From positions 1-41,623 of the forward strand of contig JACQVI010000105.1 in the NCBI GenBank assembly GCA_016209795.1: a stretch of 41,623 bases of DNA. The letters are read 5' to 3'. Source of the DNA: Ignavibacteriota bacterium. GTDB taxonomy: Bacteria > Bacteroidota > Ignavibacteria > UBA10030 > SZUA-254. Both the position numbers and the translations under genes were made by a program. Of this stretch, positions 1 to 8,094 are shown piece by piece. Each line of letters opens with the position of its first letter. Position 1 is the stretch's first letter. The notes beneath the pieces were generated by a model, which saw only the letters and a list, made by a program, of their open reading frames with translations, had not been told where the DNA came from and did no database searches.

Positions 1-1456
1 AAGAATTGCATTGTGAGAGTATTGTTGGATCCACGCGATAAGGTCTCTGACTGATGAGGATTAACCCCATCCCATACTTTCGACCTTCTGTTGCAATACG
101 ACGAATTACTGGAAGGGATGGTACATCTTTTTCGCCCTCCATACGACTTGGAATAAAGTTGTGTGATTCTTCAACTACAGTGAGGAATCTTGGGATATTG
201 TCATCGATCCGATCCTCGATTAATTGACCGAGAATAGACGCTACTAGACCACGACGAATTTCATCACTATAACCCTCGAAATTCACAATGCTAATATGAT
301 CAAGCGAAATGAGTTCTTTCGAATTTTCCCCACTAGGCAAAGGTTTGGTTTTAAGTTTGCTACTAAGTGCGCGATTAGCCTTTTGCATAGCATAAAATTG
401 CTTACCAGCCCGGTTGCATTTTCGGATTAACGGTCCAACAATACGACTATCGAAAGTTGCTAGTTGAGGAGCATTTTGAGCAAGCCAGGGTTGATGAGTT
501 GTAGGCCAATTTTGGGTATCTTGTTTGAGTTTGTACAACAGCAACTGACCTAATCCCATTAATGCCCAGAAATGTTTTGCACTCAGATCAAGTTCAGGTA
601 AACTCTGCCCACCTATTCTATTTGATAATTGTCGAAGGGCATCTCGTACCACCTGGTTCTTTAGTGATTCTATCATTCGATTCAAGAAATCGGCTTGAGG
701 CCCCTCAACAGATTCACCGGACAGAGCAGAAACGAAATCTATAATGCTATCATTCTCCTCCTGAACAAGGTCTATTGTGGGATTGTAAATCACCACCTTC
801 TCCGGAAACACGTTTTGTAAGCCTATATAATCAGCGTGTGAATCAAAAATCAAGACAGGATATTTCTGTTTGAACAATTCTTCTATCACTCGACGCGTCG
901 CAACAGTCTTCCCTGCACCTGTCGCAGCAAGGATAGCTAAGTGACGAGCAACTATAGCATGGGCATCCACATAGACGGCAAACTCTGATCTTGATCGCAA
1001 GTGACCAAGATGTAACTTTCGATGTGACTCTAGATCGCCTGTTATTACTTTTTCTACGTCCTCTTTCGGAGCAATGTAAACACTTGATGCAGGCTGAAGC
1101 GGGTACGTAAGAGGCTCTATTTTTGCGCTATCACTTTCTTTACCTAGAACCGAACACTTTGCAGTTATCATTTCTCGGGATAGTGATATAACTGTATCAA
1201 AAGCACTTATACCCTGAAATGATAATTCTTGAGCAGCTTCCTCCGGAAACAACGGATTTATTCTCTCAATCTCAACTACTTTTGCCCAGACGCGAAATGT
1301 ATCCTTTTGATTTTCTCCCGTCGAGTCAATCTTGAAGGCATCAACAGCAACAAGATCTTGTAGCTGCACACGTCCAGGTGTGATCGTAAAATAGAATTCA
1401 GATGGCTTAGTTACTCCGACGACAGTTCCTACAATGTCTTTCTTGTTAGTCGGCAT
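1..1456 (-). CDS. herA: HerA-family DNA translocase/helicase (partial, C-terminus beyond window)
   Basis: Hexameric FtsK/HerA-type ATPase that pumps DNA and, with the nuclease NurA, resects DNA ends. The frame is open from an ATG at 1456 to the left edge, giving about 485 residues without a stop. The first ~160 residues fit the HAS-barrel domain expected in HerA. Walker A is AATGAGKT (residues 177-184). Walker B is FLTVVEE (424-430), followed by SHNFIP. The stretch RRIATEGRKYGMGLILISQR (452-471) is the typical HerA sensor region. An AAGGA Shine-Dalgarno lies just upstream, and the nurA stop is 11 nt before the ATG, so the two are translated from one message. The C-terminal part lies outside the window. 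Family assignment is firm; whether the pair serves recombination, repair or defence cannot be decided from this sequence. Confidence 0.93.
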   Translation of the reverse strand, partial: MPTNKKDIVGTVVGVTKPSEFYFTITPGRVQLQDLVAVDAFKIDSTGENQKDTFRVWAKVVEIERINPLFPEEAAQELSFQGISAFDTVISLSREMITAKCSVLGKESDSAKIEPLTYPLQPASSVYIAPKEDVEKVITGDLESHRKLHLGHLRSRSEFAVYVDAHAIVARHLAILAATGAGKTVATRRVIEELFKQKYPVLIFDSHADYIGLQNVFPEKVVIYNPTIDLVQEENDSIIDFVSALSGESVEGPQADFLNRMIESLKNQVVRDALRQLSNRIGGQSLPELDLSAKHFWALMGLGQLLLYKLKQDTQNWPTTHQPWLAQNAPQLATFDSRIVGPLIRKCNRAGKQFYAMQKANRALSSKLKTKPLPSGENSKELISLDHISIVNFEGYSDEIRRGLVASILGQLIEDRIDDNIPRFLTVVEESHNFIPSRMEGEKDVPSLPVIRRIATEGRKYGMGLILISQRPYRVDPTILSQCNS

Positions 1457-1467
1457 GCTATTTCCTT

Positions 1468-2886
1468 TTAGGCTTTTGGTCTCAAGTTAAATTCTCTCTG
1501 ATGCAAGTAATAAAAAAGAAGAACCCTTTCAAGTTCCTCCTGGTTCAATTGTTGATCTATAGCAAGCCTTCCAAAGTTGAACAGGACGTATTTCTTATAC
1601 GCCTCTACCATCCAAGCCGGAACTTTTGCAAACTTATCGGCTATATCCAAGCCGACAGGGAAGGCATAATTCGGGAGTAATCGAGAATATTCGTATGTTT
1701 TGCACAAGGCTCGGATTCGTGCGCTCGGTACCTGAAGAGTAGGAAATTCCACCCTTATTGCTAAAGCATTCTGCACTGGTTTCAAGTAGGTATAAGAAAT
1801 CAGAGGTAGTTTTTTCTCAAAATCAGCAAGCTCCCCAACAAAACCACTGTAGCGATCTTTAGCATCATAAAATGAAATGTATTCACCTGGATTTAGTATC
1901 AATGAAAAAAGAAAGGAATCATTATAATTCGTAGAGCGAATGATTTGCTCAGCATCAGCTTCGTAGTTGCGCAATGGACGGCCTAGGAATTTTTCAGTCA
2001 CTCCTGAATCACTCTTCAATGCTTTGACCATGATGTTATGCGTTATCTCGGTAGCCTCAGCTCGTTCGACAACGCCAATCAAATCGACGCCTCGCTTTTG
2101 TGCTACAAGAATAACCATGTTGAGCAAGAAAGAAATGAAGCAGTTAGCCTTAAGAGTATTATCGCTTCGGTGGTTATAGCACCAACAATGATGTTGCCCT
2201 CCAAAGACAACCGGACAATCTCTAAACGATTCTTCAAATTGTTGAATCAGTTCATCTGCACCCTCGGTCATAACGTCAATGTCTTTTTTATAGAACCAGT
2301 GTGGCGAATAGGCAGATAGCCGATAAAGAAGAGGTCCATGCAACATGATCAGCGAAACATCCTTATACTTTTCCTCACTAAGCACTCGTAGGATTGAACA
2401 AAGCTCAATAATGATCCGCACGACCGTGGAATAGTCATGCCGTCCTTTCTCGCCACCCTCTAGATTACCAATCAAGACTGGAAAAAACTCGAAGGTCTCT
2501 CTTCTCTGCAAATCATGTTCTCCCTCTTTTATTCTAAAGATCCCTCCCCTCACGATTAATGGAACTCGGAAAAATATCTCAGCTTCTCCTACACCTCCGT
2601 CAATAAAGCAAGTCGTGATTTGCTCTTTCCCAAGTTTTAGATCAGACTCGTGAATCACTAAACCATCCATTTCCCCTTTTTTGATCTGTTCTCTCAATAG
2701 TTCGGCGAAATCCAGCGTATTGTCAAGAAAGTTTTTTCTAACACTCGCAGCGACAGTCATTGAGCTTTGAGCAATACGAAGAAATAAGTCTGGTTCCTGT
2801 CGTATTCTGTCTTTTATGCTTGGTGTAGTCACTTGTTTTTCAGGAATTGTAGTCCATAGTGTACAAAAAATCTCGGAGGGAATCAA
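1468..2886 (-). CDS. nurA: NurA-domain 5'-3' nuclease
   Basis: Nuclease partner of HerA, predicted to degrade DNA ends inside the HerA-NurA complex. The protein is 472 residues. The metal-binding signature is FIDGGVGEAE, with the probable catalytic Asp near residue 96. A second conserved block, LIGVVERAE, lies near residue 270. The C-terminal pattern RVEFP followed by YAFPVGLDIADKFAKVP matches the usual NurA ending. Translation most likely starts at a TTG at 2886, because GGAGG sits 7 nt upstream. That Shine-Dalgarno is part of a palindromic repeat at 2893-2939. The gene is immediately upstream of herA in the same operon. At 472 residues it is at the long end for the family. The nurA-herA pairing is well known in archaea and in some bacteria. 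Confidence 0.88.
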   Translation of the reverse strand: MIPSEIFCTLWTTIPEKQVTTPSIKDRIRQEPDLFLRIAQSSMTVAASVRKNFLDNTLDFAELLREQIKKGEMDGLVIHESDLKLGKEQITTCFIDGGVGEAEIFFRVPLIVRGGIFRIKEGEHDLQRRETFEFFPVLIGNLEGGEKGRHDYSTVVRIIIELCSILRVLSEEKYKDVSLIMLHGPLLYRLSAYSPHWFYKKDIDVMTEGADELIQQFEESFRDCPVVFGGQHHCWCYNHRSDNTLKANCFISFLLNMVILVAQKRGVDLIGVVERAEATEITHNIMVKALKSDSGVTEKFLGRPLRNYEADAEQIIRSTNYNDSFLFSLILNPGEYISFYDAKDRYSGFVGELADFEKKLPLISYTYLKPVQNALAIRVEFPTLQVPSARIRALCKTYEYSRLLPNYAFPVGLDIADKFAKVPAWMVEAYKKYVLFNFGRLAIDQQLNQEELERVLLFYYLHQREFNLRPKA

Positions 2887-2892
2887 AATTTC

Positions 2893-2939
2893 ACCTCCCC
2901 TGCGTTCCCTCCTTAGTACGGAGGGAATAAAGGGGTGGT
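2893..2939. repeat. Palindromic GC-rich intergenic repeat, copy 1
   Basis: Imperfect palindrome filling the space between the nfi stop codon and the nurA start. The inner arms are TTCCCTCC and GGAGGGAA around a TTAGTAC loop. The outer arms are ACCTCCCC and GGGGTGGT. It shares its architecture (C-rich arm, TTAGTA-like centre, then AGGGGTGG-type end) with elements at 12123 and 15430. On the minus strand its distal end supplies the GGAGG Shine-Dalgarno of nurA. It has no T-run, so it is not an obvious intrinsic terminator. Confidence 0.65.
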
Positions 2940-3658
2940 CAAAACAAAGATTCTTGAGTTGACGTTGGCGTTTTTGGAATCGTTTCTCCCCTTCTCAATG
3001 CATTCACCAGCAAATGCGCCTGTCGTGTCGGCTCGGGAATGCGGTAGCCTTTTGTGCATTGCATAACAACACGAATTGCATCATCCAACGCAATCCGATG
3101 TCCAACTGAGACAAACACAGGGCTAACATTGTCTTCTGTGCGCAAGGCAACACCAATGGTTTCATCTTTATCAATCAGCGGAGAGTAACTTCCTGCCTCC
3201 TGCGGTGGCTCTTCATATTTACCAATGAGAAGACTTTTCGCACAGCCGATTGTGGGCAGATCAAGCAATAGTCCAAGATGACAAGCAATTCCAAAGCGTC
3301 GAGGATGAGCAAGTCCCTGTCCGTCAATCATCAGTGCATCAGGAGCTACGGTTAATCCTTCCCATGCCTCAAGCACTGCAGGTGATTCTCGAAATGAAAG
3401 CAATCCAGGAATGTATGGGAATTTCACTCTTGTAACAGCAGTACTATGAGCAATCTCGACAAGCTCGGGTAACTGGAGAACCACAACTCCTGCATAAACA
3501 ACGTCAGAGCCTTTGTCGAATGAAATGTCACAGCCTGCAATCGTGTGGATTGGCTTGGAGAGTTTTTCCACGATGATCTTCGAGCACAGCTCCTTCTGGA
3601 TTGCGATGGCTTGTGCGGGTGTGACGTTCCAAGAGTGGAGTTGTTGCAGTTTGGTCAT
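2939..3658 (-). CDS. nfi: Endonuclease V (deoxyinosine 3'-endonuclease)
   Basis: Cuts DNA at the second phosphodiester 3' of deoxyinosine, starting repair of deaminated adenine. The 239-residue length is slightly longer than the usual ~225. Recognisable motifs are GCDISF (Asp44), the strand-separating wedge PYIPG (81-85) with SFRE (Glu91), IDGQG (Asp112), HPRRFG (His118) and IGCAKS (Lys141). These match the known catalytic and lesion-binding residues of bacterial EndoV. The ATG at 3658 overlaps the stop of the upstream RDD gene as ATGA, so the two are probably translationally coupled. A palindromic repeat follows the stop directly, and then the nurA-herA repair pair on the same strand. Confidence 0.96.
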   Translation of the reverse strand: MTKLQQLHSWNVTPAQAIAIQKELCSKIIVEKLSKPIHTIAGCDISFDKGSDVVYAGVVVLQLPELVEIAHSTAVTRVKFPYIPGLLSFRESPAVLEAWEGLTVAPDALMIDGQGLAHPRRFGIACHLGLLLDLPTIGCAKSLLIGKYEEPPQEAGSYSPLIDKDETIGVALRTEDNVSPVFVSVGHRIALDDAIRVVMQCTKGYRIPEPTRQAHLLVNALRRGETIPKTPTSTQESLF

Positions 3659-4176
3659 TTATTCACTACCAACGTCCCCGCCATGATATCATGCAGTGCT
3701 TGCTTCTGTTGTGTAAAAGCAGCCATGATGAAGCCGATGTAGAGAATGAGTCCCGAAAGGATTTTCCCGAAATATCTGCCAGTTGCCCGACCGAACGAGA
3801 TCATACTCCCATTCATGTCGGTTACCTTGATACCAAGCGCCATCTTTCCAAGTGTTGCACCCTTGGTTGATTCCATGATCGCAAAGTAAAGCCATTGTCC
3901 GATGATAAGAACAATGATGGCACTCATATATGCGCCCAAGAAAAGCGCCAAGAAACCCGCCGATACTTCCTCATTGCCGTAATAATCGTGTGATGATGTA
4001 AATAATCCGATGCCTAACAAACCTAACAGCGGCACGATGATAATAAAACATGCGATAGAGATTATGATGCTATCGATAATGTATGCAGCGAAGCGTTTCC
4101 AAAACCCTGCATACGTTGCCATTGGATGTTGCATAGGGGTAGGTCCGATGGGCGGTTGGGTAGTAGATTGTTGCAT
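3655..4176 (-). CDS. RDD-family integral membrane protein
   Basis: Membrane protein of the RDD family; the function of most members is unknown, some being tied to ion or solute transport. From the ATG at 4176 it has 173 residues. The family signatures are present: YAGFWKRFAAYIID before the first helix, GKMALGIKVTD in the middle loop, GRATGRYFGK, and QALHDIMAGTLVV at the C-terminus. Three to four hydrophobic segments are visible. A GGAGG Shine-Dalgarno lies 6 nt before the 4176 ATG. A longer reading from a TTG at 4191 would place that site inside the gene, so I reject it. The short N-terminal tail is rich in Gln and Pro. It overlaps nfi by 4 nt. Confidence 0.9.
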   Translation of the reverse strand: MQQSTTQPPIGPTPMQHPMATYAGFWKRFAAYIIDSIIISIACFIIIVPLLGLLGIGLFTSSHDYYGNEEVSAGFLALFLGAYMSAIIVLIIGQWLYFAIMESTKGATLGKMALGIKVTDMNGSMISFGRATGRYFGKILSGLILYIGFIMAAFTQQKQALHDIMAGTLVVNK

Positions 4177-4248
4177 TTTTCCCTCCTTCAATTGGTTTTT
4201 AATGAAGTTTACGAAAAATATTAGACGTGTTCAAGTTTTCAACCTTTT

Positions 4249-5364
4249 TTATCGAAGTCGTGTTGCCAAGCCCAGCGGGAAGAAATTCACACTGAAGCCG
4301 GAGACAAATCGTCCTTGCTCACCAAGTGCACAGAAGAATCCCGGGGAGAATCTCCCAAATGAAATAATGCCAGGATAGACATTGATATGAAACTTATAAT
4401 TACTGATACCTGAAAACAACACTGAAGCTAACAGTGAATTGTCACGATCGTAGAAAAATCCCACATTCCATGTCAGCGTGACGGTAAGTTTGCGGGCGTT
4501 TGTTTGTTCTTCGGTGCTTACTAATTCCTTTGCTCGAAGTCCAGCTCCAAGAGAGAAGTATTCTCCACTCTCAGTTTCATATGAGAGTCCTGATAGTCCT
4601 GTCAACCCCCAATAGTAAAAGTAACTGAGGCGCTCAGAGAATGGGAGTTTGTATTTGATCGAGAAATTTTGTCCTTGATTTTCGATGGTCCGGGCGCTCG
4701 GATTGTACGTTGGCTGAGTTGACCAGTCTGCCATGTTCAGGGTTTGAGAAAAAAACTTCTGGACACCATCGATGCTGAACAAAACAATGCTGAGTGGATT
4801 GAATACATACACATCGGCTATGGGATCGACGTTGATACCTTCAAACGCATTGTTCTCGACAATCTCGTTGAGAAAATGGTAGACAGCAATTGTGCCAAGT
4901 GCAAGCAGCGTTGGATGACTGTAGTTATGGTATCGATACCATTCTTTTACAGCAACATAACTCATGCCTCCACCGATGAGATGGTTTTGATAATTGGGCC
5001 AATACTGTGCATTCTTTTTCTTGAGGCTGCCCGGATAGATTTCGTTGCCTAGGAAATTTTTCCATCCAAATTCATTAATCGAGCGAACGGGATGGGAGAG
5101 GTTTGCAATAACATTGTTGAAACCATTCTTGTATCGGATTTCGAAGAGGTTCCTGGTTCGATTGTCATATTGCAGGATACCAAAGCCGCCGTTGATGATG
5201 AGCGCAAGTGGATTGAAAATTGACTCAGAGCCATAGTTGCGTCCATGATAGAAATAGTACTGCTCCTCTTGACTGTGGGCAACGGTCGAGAATATCATGG
5301 TAAGCAGGAAAAGTGCCTTGAGAGGAAATGAGAGACAGTATTTCTGCAGCGATTCGATGTTCAT
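4249..5364 (-). CDS. Exported protein of unknown function, possibly DUF3943-like
   Basis: I do not recognise this with certainty. From the ATG at 5364 it has 371 residues. The N-terminus carries a hydrophobic stretch ending in TVAHS, consistent with a Sec signal peptide. The middle contains NHLIGGGMSY, a His-rich turn (EWYRYHNYSHP), LNEIVEN and DPIADVYVFNP. The last ~150 residues alternate polar and aromatic residues as outer-membrane beta strands do. The layout recalls DUF3943-type periplasmic or outer-membrane proteins, but this is a weak match. An in-frame start at 5400 exists. The 5364 ATG is preferred because it overlaps the upstream stop as ATGA. It is probably coupled to the LOG-like gene before it. 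Confidence 0.6.
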   Translation of the reverse strand: MNIESLQKYCLSFPLKALFLLTMIFSTVAHSQEEQYYFYHGRNYGSESIFNPLALIINGGFGILQYDNRTRNLFEIRYKNGFNNVIANLSHPVRSINEFGWKNFLGNEIYPGSLKKKNAQYWPNYQNHLIGGGMSYVAVKEWYRYHNYSHPTLLALGTIAVYHFLNEIVENNAFEGINVDPIADVYVFNPLSIVLFSIDGVQKFFSQTLNMADWSTQPTYNPSARTIENQGQNFSIKYKLPFSERLSYFYYWGLTGLSGLSYETESGEYFSLGAGLRAKELVSTEEQTNARKLTVTLTWNVGFFYDRDNSLLASVLFSGISNYKFHINVYPGIISFGRFSPGFFCALGEQGRFVSGFSVNFFPLGLATRLR

Positions 5365-5930
5365 GCCGTTTGCAAACTCTTGTTCAATAGAGTAAGACAT
5401 TCTTCCGGAGTTCGGACAAGCTGAACATACGATGTCGCATTCGTTAAGCCCTCATGAGAAAGTTCATCCTTGAGCGTCTGGACAACGGGTGACCAAAAGT
5501 CACCTAATACAATAATCGGTTTATGCCGAAGCAGTCGTTTATTCATCTGTTCCCAGACAGCAGCGAGTTCCAGCAATGTTCCTGTGCTGCCTTTCAGGAC
5601 AACATACGCATCTCCGAGTTCAATCAGCTTTAGCAAACGGTCAATGAGCGTTTTCACAACGATCTTCTGAATAATGTACGCATTTGCTTCGATACTAAAT
5701 TGCTCAGTAACGACGCCAATTGTTTTTCCACCTGCCTCTTTTGCTCCTCGAGCGCTTGCTTCCATGATACCGCCATATCCACCGTTGCAGATGATATAGT
5801 TATCTCTGGCTAAAAGCTTTCCAAGTTGGTAAGTAGATTGATATAGTGGTTCATTTGGTAGCGTTTGGGAACTACCAAAGATAGTAATGGTTCGAGGTTC
5901 GGGGTTTGAGGATTGAGTTTCAGGTTTCAT
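5361..5930 (-). CDS. LOG-like/TIGR00725-type Rossmann protein with degenerate motif
   Basis: Rossmann-fold protein of the LOG (cytokinin riboside 5'-monophosphate phosphoribohydrolase) superfamily. The 189-residue length is typical. Family features are ITIFGSSQ at the start of the fold and CNGGYGGIMEASARGAKEAGG in two adjoining blocks (from about residue 49). The signature PGGxGTxxE is replaced by KGSTGTLLE, so the Pro-Gly-Gly part is lost while GT and Glu remain. True nucleotide hydrolase activity is therefore uncertain. The first ~13 residues (rich in Pro, Glu, Ser, Asn) are encoded by a low-complexity repeat tract and precede the fold. No Shine-Dalgarno is visible before the 5930 ATG, so the real start may differ. 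It overlaps the next gene by 4 nt. Confidence 0.75.
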   Translation of the reverse strand: MKPETQSSNPEPRTITIFGSSQTLPNEPLYQSTYQLGKLLARDNYIICNGGYGGIMEASARGAKEAGGKTIGVVTEQFSIEANAYIIQKIVVKTLIDRLLKLIELGDAYVVLKGSTGTLLELAAVWEQMNKRLLRHKPIIVLGDFWSPVVQTLKDELSHEGLTNATSYVQLVRTPEECLTLLNKSLQTA

Positions 5931-6010
5931 AGTTCAAGTTTGATTACGGATTTCAGATTACAGCATTCAGGAAATAATTAACCATGTAACCACTGACTAC
6001 TCACTAGTAA
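5885..6010. repeat. Low-complexity short-period repeat tract
   Basis: Read on the minus strand the tract passes through three degenerate short-period patterns in turn. The first is of the TAGTGAGTAGTCAGTGG type, the second of the AATCTGAAATCCGTAATC type, and the third of the GAAACCTGAAACTC and CCCGAACCTCGAACC type. The unit is about 6-8 nt and diverges from copy to copy. It lies between the TonB receptor and the LOG-like gene and continues into the annotated 5' end of the latter, where it encodes a Pro/Glu/Ser/Asn-rich leader. It encodes no recognisable domain. Confidence 0.55.
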
Positions 6011-7993
6011 CTAATCCAAAAATTCCCAACTAATACTGAACCTAATCGCACGGTCAGGCATGGGATAAAATGTTGTTGTAATATACTGACGATCTAACAG
6101 ATTTTCCCAGATGAGGTGAAAGTACGCATCGCCGAGATGGGCGATTAATATGAAATCTATTGCAGCTGAAGCGGGGATATCGTCCAACGTACTTGGGAGA
6201 AAAACTTGCGCCTGCTGATTATACTCGACTGCACGGTACGAGCTAAAGGCGCGTCCGCGGAATCCGGTTTTTAAATCGAGATGGTTGTTGAAGAGCTTAT
6301 CCCAGAAGTAGATTCCGCCGGTTCCGCTCCAACGAGGAAGGAATCTGAATTCCTTGAAACCATTCGTGATCGTTATATATTGAGCGTTTCCTTCTACGGA
6401 GAAACTTCCAAGACGAAAAGCTTCTGTTGCTGTCAGGCCCTCGTGTATTCTTTTTCTGTCAAGATCTATTACATATTCACATGATGGGTCATTGAGCTCG
6501 TCATAAGTTAACTCAAGAGGATCTTCAATCATTCTGTAGAAATACTTAATCGTCATCCATCCTACGGGTTGATTCGAAAGTGTTAATCCTACTTCCGCAA
6601 GATGATGGTTCTCACGATACTCTCCAGCGATTTGACATTTTGTTGGGTCAATGTCCCAGTAGGTTTCTTGAAAGGTAGTGAAACGATATGAATTGGAATA
6701 TCCAGCAGATGCTTCCAACCAATCTAATAACTTTGCTCTCGAATCAACGCCGTATGATAAGTCTTTGTGCCCGAGGTAACTATCGAACCGTGCATAAGGC
6801 GAAAAGATAACGGTATGGAATGGTTGAAATCCTAGCCTGCTGTACGTACTCCAAAGTGTTCTTATACGTTGTCCTGTTACATCGCTTGCAATCACACCGC
6901 GTGATTGAAACTCGGCTCCAACATCAAGTTGGTGGTTTTGTATCATGGTGTGTTGAGTGAGCTTTACCCCGTACCACTGCGTTAGGTGATCTTCCTTAAC
7001 GAAAATCCCATTTGAATTCGGGCGGTTTTCTTCGTCACGGTACTCTCGGAGATTGTCAGAGAAGTAAAGCGTTACGGTGCTTATGGCATTCGTGTCGGGA
7101 AAGAACTTTGCAGCGATTCCAAGCTGCGCGTCATGTCGTGTGATTTTCTCGTAGGAATCGGTGTTTCGCATAGTTGCACGCAGGCGGTCAAATCGAAACT
7201 CGGGTGATGTCGTATCGTGGACTCCACCATTCAAGCCGAGAAAGGTCTGGTTGTACATTCCCGACGCAACTACATTCACTCGATTGCTGATGTTGTAGCG
7301 GATCTTTCCACGGACATTCCACGCATCGTAATCGCTATTGGGAAACCTTCCGTCAAAGGTATTGTGCAGTGCGCCGAGGGTGACGTTCAAACCGCGAATG
7401 ATGTCTTGACTAATCAAACCATCAACCACTCCAAAACCGTAAATCGACTCGCTATAGCGAATGCGAGAGTACGGTCGGATTGCTTTCTTACTTTTGGTAA
7501 CCATGTTTATTGTAGCGCCAGTGCCGTTTAAGCCATACAGGAATGCACGCGGTCCAGTGATCACTTCGATCCGCTCGATGTTTTCCGTTGGGTAAAGATT
7601 AGGATCGAATAAACCTGTCAGAGGTTCGTTCAGCAAGACGCCATCACTCATGAATGCAATGCTTCTCGCATCGAGCCCTTGGATCGTTAAGCCATGGAAC
7701 TGTCCCGGACTACCAAGATCACGGATGAACATTCCCGGAGTCATGCTCAGTAAATCTCCGAGGTAGCGGTAATCCATGAAGTTGATAGTGGAGTCAGGAA
7801 TGATGTACTCCGATCCAAGCGGGCGTTCGATCGAACCAACGAGTGGAATGGGTGTAATCGGCGTGCGTAGGGAATCGATCTTTTCGGTGAGTGCAGTATC
7901 ATCTTGTACAACCTGCGCATAGACTTGGTTAAGAAAAGAAAACATCGTGAGCGCAATTGCAATTCGTGAAGAGGCAAGGATGTGGCGTACCAT
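6011..7993 (-). CDS. TonB-dependent outer-membrane receptor
   Basis: Outer-membrane gated channel for energised uptake of an unknown ligand. The 660-residue protein starts with a signal peptide (to about NQVYAQ, residue 27). The plug domain follows (roughly 50-165) and shows DLLSMTPGMFIRDLGSPGQ, LTIQGLDARSIAFMSDGVLL and IERIEVITGPRAFLYG. The rest is a beta-barrel with alternating aromatic residues. The C-terminus is ISWEFLD, ending near an aromatic residue as barrel proteins do. No carboxypeptidase-regulatory domain precedes the plug and no SusD-like partner is adjacent, so this is not a classic SusC. The substrate cannot be told; its plug resembles those of vitamin or siderophore receptors. 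It stands apart from its neighbours, with repeat tracts on both sides. Confidence 0.92.
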   Translation of the reverse strand: MVRHILASSRIAIALTMFSFLNQVYAQVVQDDTALTEKIDSLRTPITPIPLVGSIERPLGSEYIIPDSTINFMDYRYLGDLLSMTPGMFIRDLGSPGQFHGLTIQGLDARSIAFMSDGVLLNEPLTGLFDPNLYPTENIERIEVITGPRAFLYGLNGTGATINMVTKSKKAIRPYSRIRYSESIYGFGVVDGLISQDIIRGLNVTLGALHNTFDGRFPNSDYDAWNVRGKIRYNISNRVNVVASGMYNQTFLGLNGGVHDTTSPEFRFDRLRATMRNTDSYEKITRHDAQLGIAAKFFPDTNAISTVTLYFSDNLREYRDEENRPNSNGIFVKEDHLTQWYGVKLTQHTMIQNHQLDVGAEFQSRGVIASDVTGQRIRTLWSTYSRLGFQPFHTVIFSPYARFDSYLGHKDLSYGVDSRAKLLDWLEASAGYSNSYRFTTFQETYWDIDPTKCQIAGEYRENHHLAEVGLTLSNQPVGWMTIKYFYRMIEDPLELTYDELNDPSCEYVIDLDRKRIHEGLTATEAFRLGSFSVEGNAQYITITNGFKEFRFLPRWSGTGGIYFWDKLFNNHLDLKTGFRGRAFSSYRAVEYNQQAQVFLPSTLDDIPASAAIDFILIAHLGDAYFHLIWENLLDRQYITTTFYPMPDRAIRFSISWEFLD

Positions 7994-8017
7994 ATCTGAA
8001 AATTTTCACAGAATATA

Positions 8018-8094
8018 GAGAAAAGAGAAGCGAGAAGCAATTGTACCAACATTCATCTCACCGCTCACTGCTCTAAGCTCTTTGCTCTCCGCTC
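8018..8094. repeat. Low-complexity AGAGC-type repeat tract
   Basis: On the minus strand 8057-8094 reads as a string of related short units around AGAGC (GAGCGG, AGAGCAA, AGAGCTT, AGAGCAG, TGAGCGG). It is flanked at 8018-8040 by GAGAAGC-type units. It sits directly downstream of ispE and its first bases include the ispE stop codon. The pattern is of the same style as the tract at 5885-6010 but with a different unit. Confidence 0.5.

Noticed and set aside
1-2886. HerA plus nuclease as an anti-phage defence island
   Set aside because: The partner is a NurA nuclease, and no Sir2, DUF4297 or other defence gene is visible in the window, so the classical end-resection pair is the simpler reading. 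The left edge is not seen.
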